The notes under the pieces were generated by a model, which saw only the letters and a program-made list of their open reading frames with translations, ran no database searches and was not told the origin of the DNA. The translations under genes and the position numbers were made by a program. From positions 1 to 24,321 of the forward strand of contig CALAQT010000217.1 of assembly GCA_937888775.1 (NCBI GenBank): DNA of 24,321 nt, in the 5' to 3' direction. Below are positions 23,873 through 24,321 of this stretch, one piece after another (positions within the stretch are counted from its first letter, which is position 1; every line of letters begins with the position of its first letter). The DNA comes from an uncultured Actinomycetes bacterium (GTDB lineage: Bacteria; Actinomycetota; Thermoleophilia; Solirubrobacterales; Solirubrobacteraceae).

Positions 23873-24307
23873 ATGGACCCGAGGCGCGTTCTTACCTTCC
23901 GTGCCGTTGCGCGCCAGCGCTCGTTCTCCCGGGCCGCTCGCGACCTCGCGCTGTCCCAGCCCTCGGTCTCAAACCAGGTCGCGCAATTGGAGCGCGAAAT
24001 CGGCACGCGGCTCCTCGAGCGCCGGCCTGGCGGCCTCAGGCTCACCCGCGAGGGAGAAATCCTGCTTGAGCATGCCGACGCCATCGCCGAGCGCTTCCAG
24101 CTCGCCGACGCGCAACTTGCCGCCGCCGCCGAAGGTCAGCGGACGCGACTGCGCATCGGAGCGCTTCCGACCGCGCTCGCCGGGTTCGTTCCCGCCGCGA
24201 TCGCACGCCTGCGACTCCAACATCCAGACATCAAGGTCACCTTCGACGAGGGAACGTCTGAACAGCTGAAAACGATGGCTTGCACTGGCCCCGGCGCGAT
24301 GGCTTGA
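23873..24307 (+). pseudogene. LysR-family regulator, cut off by a repeat-bearing insertion
   Basis: The first 130 or so residues are a standard LysR N-terminus. MDPRRVLTFRAVARQRSFSR begins the winged helix-turn-helix, ARDLALSQPSVSNQVAQLER holds the recognition helix, and IGTRLLERRPGGLRLTREGE is the wing. The linker helix follows, then the start of the effector domain, RLRIGALPTALAGFVPAAIA through DIKVTFDEGTSEQL. Normally about 160 more residues follow. Instead the frame runs into KTMACTGPGAMA and stops at 24305-24307 inside two near-identical 20-bp repeats that look like an insertion-sequence end. The truncated protein could still bind DNA but has no ligand domain. Its divergent neighbour, the aldo/keto reductase, is the probable former target. 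Confidence 0.85.
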
Positions 24308-24321
24308 AGTGGCCCCACTTC
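24267..24321 (+). mobile_element. putative end of an insertion sequence (IS21-like terminal repeats)
   Basis: CGATGGCTTG-CA-C-TGGCCCC at 24273-24292 recurs as CGATGGCTTG-AA-G-TGGCCCC at 24297-24316, 18 of 20 bases identical, 24 bases apart. LysR homology ends just before, at about 24266, and TG at 24267-24268 would be a normal IS21-type terminus. IS21-family elements are known for several ~20-bp repeats at each end and often carry TGGCCCC-like cores in actinobacteria. No transposase is in view because the window ends at 24321, so the family is inference. Confidence 0.5.

Noticed and set aside
1..24321. CRISPR array, prophage, toxin-antitoxin or defence system
   Set aside because: No regularly spaced repeats, phage structural genes, nuclease/helicase combinations or small TA pairs were found on either strand.

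Overview
The window looks like chromosomal DNA of a high-GC actinobacterium. My best guess is the Thermoleophilia/Solirubrobacterales lineage, inferred from overall gene style rather than from any marker gene. The reasons are strong G/C at third codon positions, many GTG starts, several promoters whose -10 box lies only 6-8 bases before the start codon (leaderless genes), and families common in soil actinobacteria: F420-type PPOX, COG4315 secreted repeat protein, S53 peptidase, GAF plus HD-GYP and GCS2 ligase. No rRNA, tRNA, CRISPR array or complete mobile element was seen.

Layout. 1-1434 (minus): a MarR regulator, a truncated PPOX-type gene and a DHA2 drug exporter running off the left edge form a likely drug-response operon. 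1435-3217 (plus): YceI, a quinone-oxidoreductase-type dehydrogenase and a decayed DoxX gene, divergent from marR across a shared promoter region. 3204-6014: a PQQ-propeller fragment, a small secreted COG4315 protein, a decayed S53 (sedolisin) peptidase and an unusual AT-richer membrane-anchored protein. 6015-7553: mostly without a gene I can support. 7554-10060: a two-gene operon of an oxalate-CoA-ligase-like enzyme and a PanE-type reductase, which may turn oxalate into glyoxylate. 10061-12303: a possible orphan promoter plus hairpin, a frameshifted MFS exporter and an alpha/beta-hydrolase reduced to its two ends. 12493-14121: a second acyl-CoA synthetase (FadD type). 14122-17673: a HAF-repeat scrap, a frameshifted GAF/HD-GYP phosphodiesterase and a frameshifted Tat-exported D-threonine-aldolase-like enzyme. 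17674-18404: gene debris including a ferritin-like fragment. 18405-21700: a GCS2 glutamate-cysteine ligase, a gutted metallo-beta-lactamase-fold gene, a metallophosphoesterase and a short ABM-like protein. 21750-24321: an intact secreted protein with a strong terminator hairpin, an aldo/keto reductase, and a divergent LysR gene cut off at the right edge by what looks like the end of an insertion sequence.

The most striking property is the density of broken genes: about a dozen in 24 kb. Some carry single-base frameshifts (MFS, HD-GYP, D-threonine aldolase). Others keep recognisable N- and C-terminal ends but have lost the middle (S53 peptidase, alpha/beta hydrolase, MBL protein). This is either a decaying accessory region or an assembly problem, and sequence alone cannot decide. 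Intact genes lie between the broken ones. The most interesting functional unit is the overlapping ligase/reductase pair at 7554-10060. No clearly new multi-gene system is proven here.
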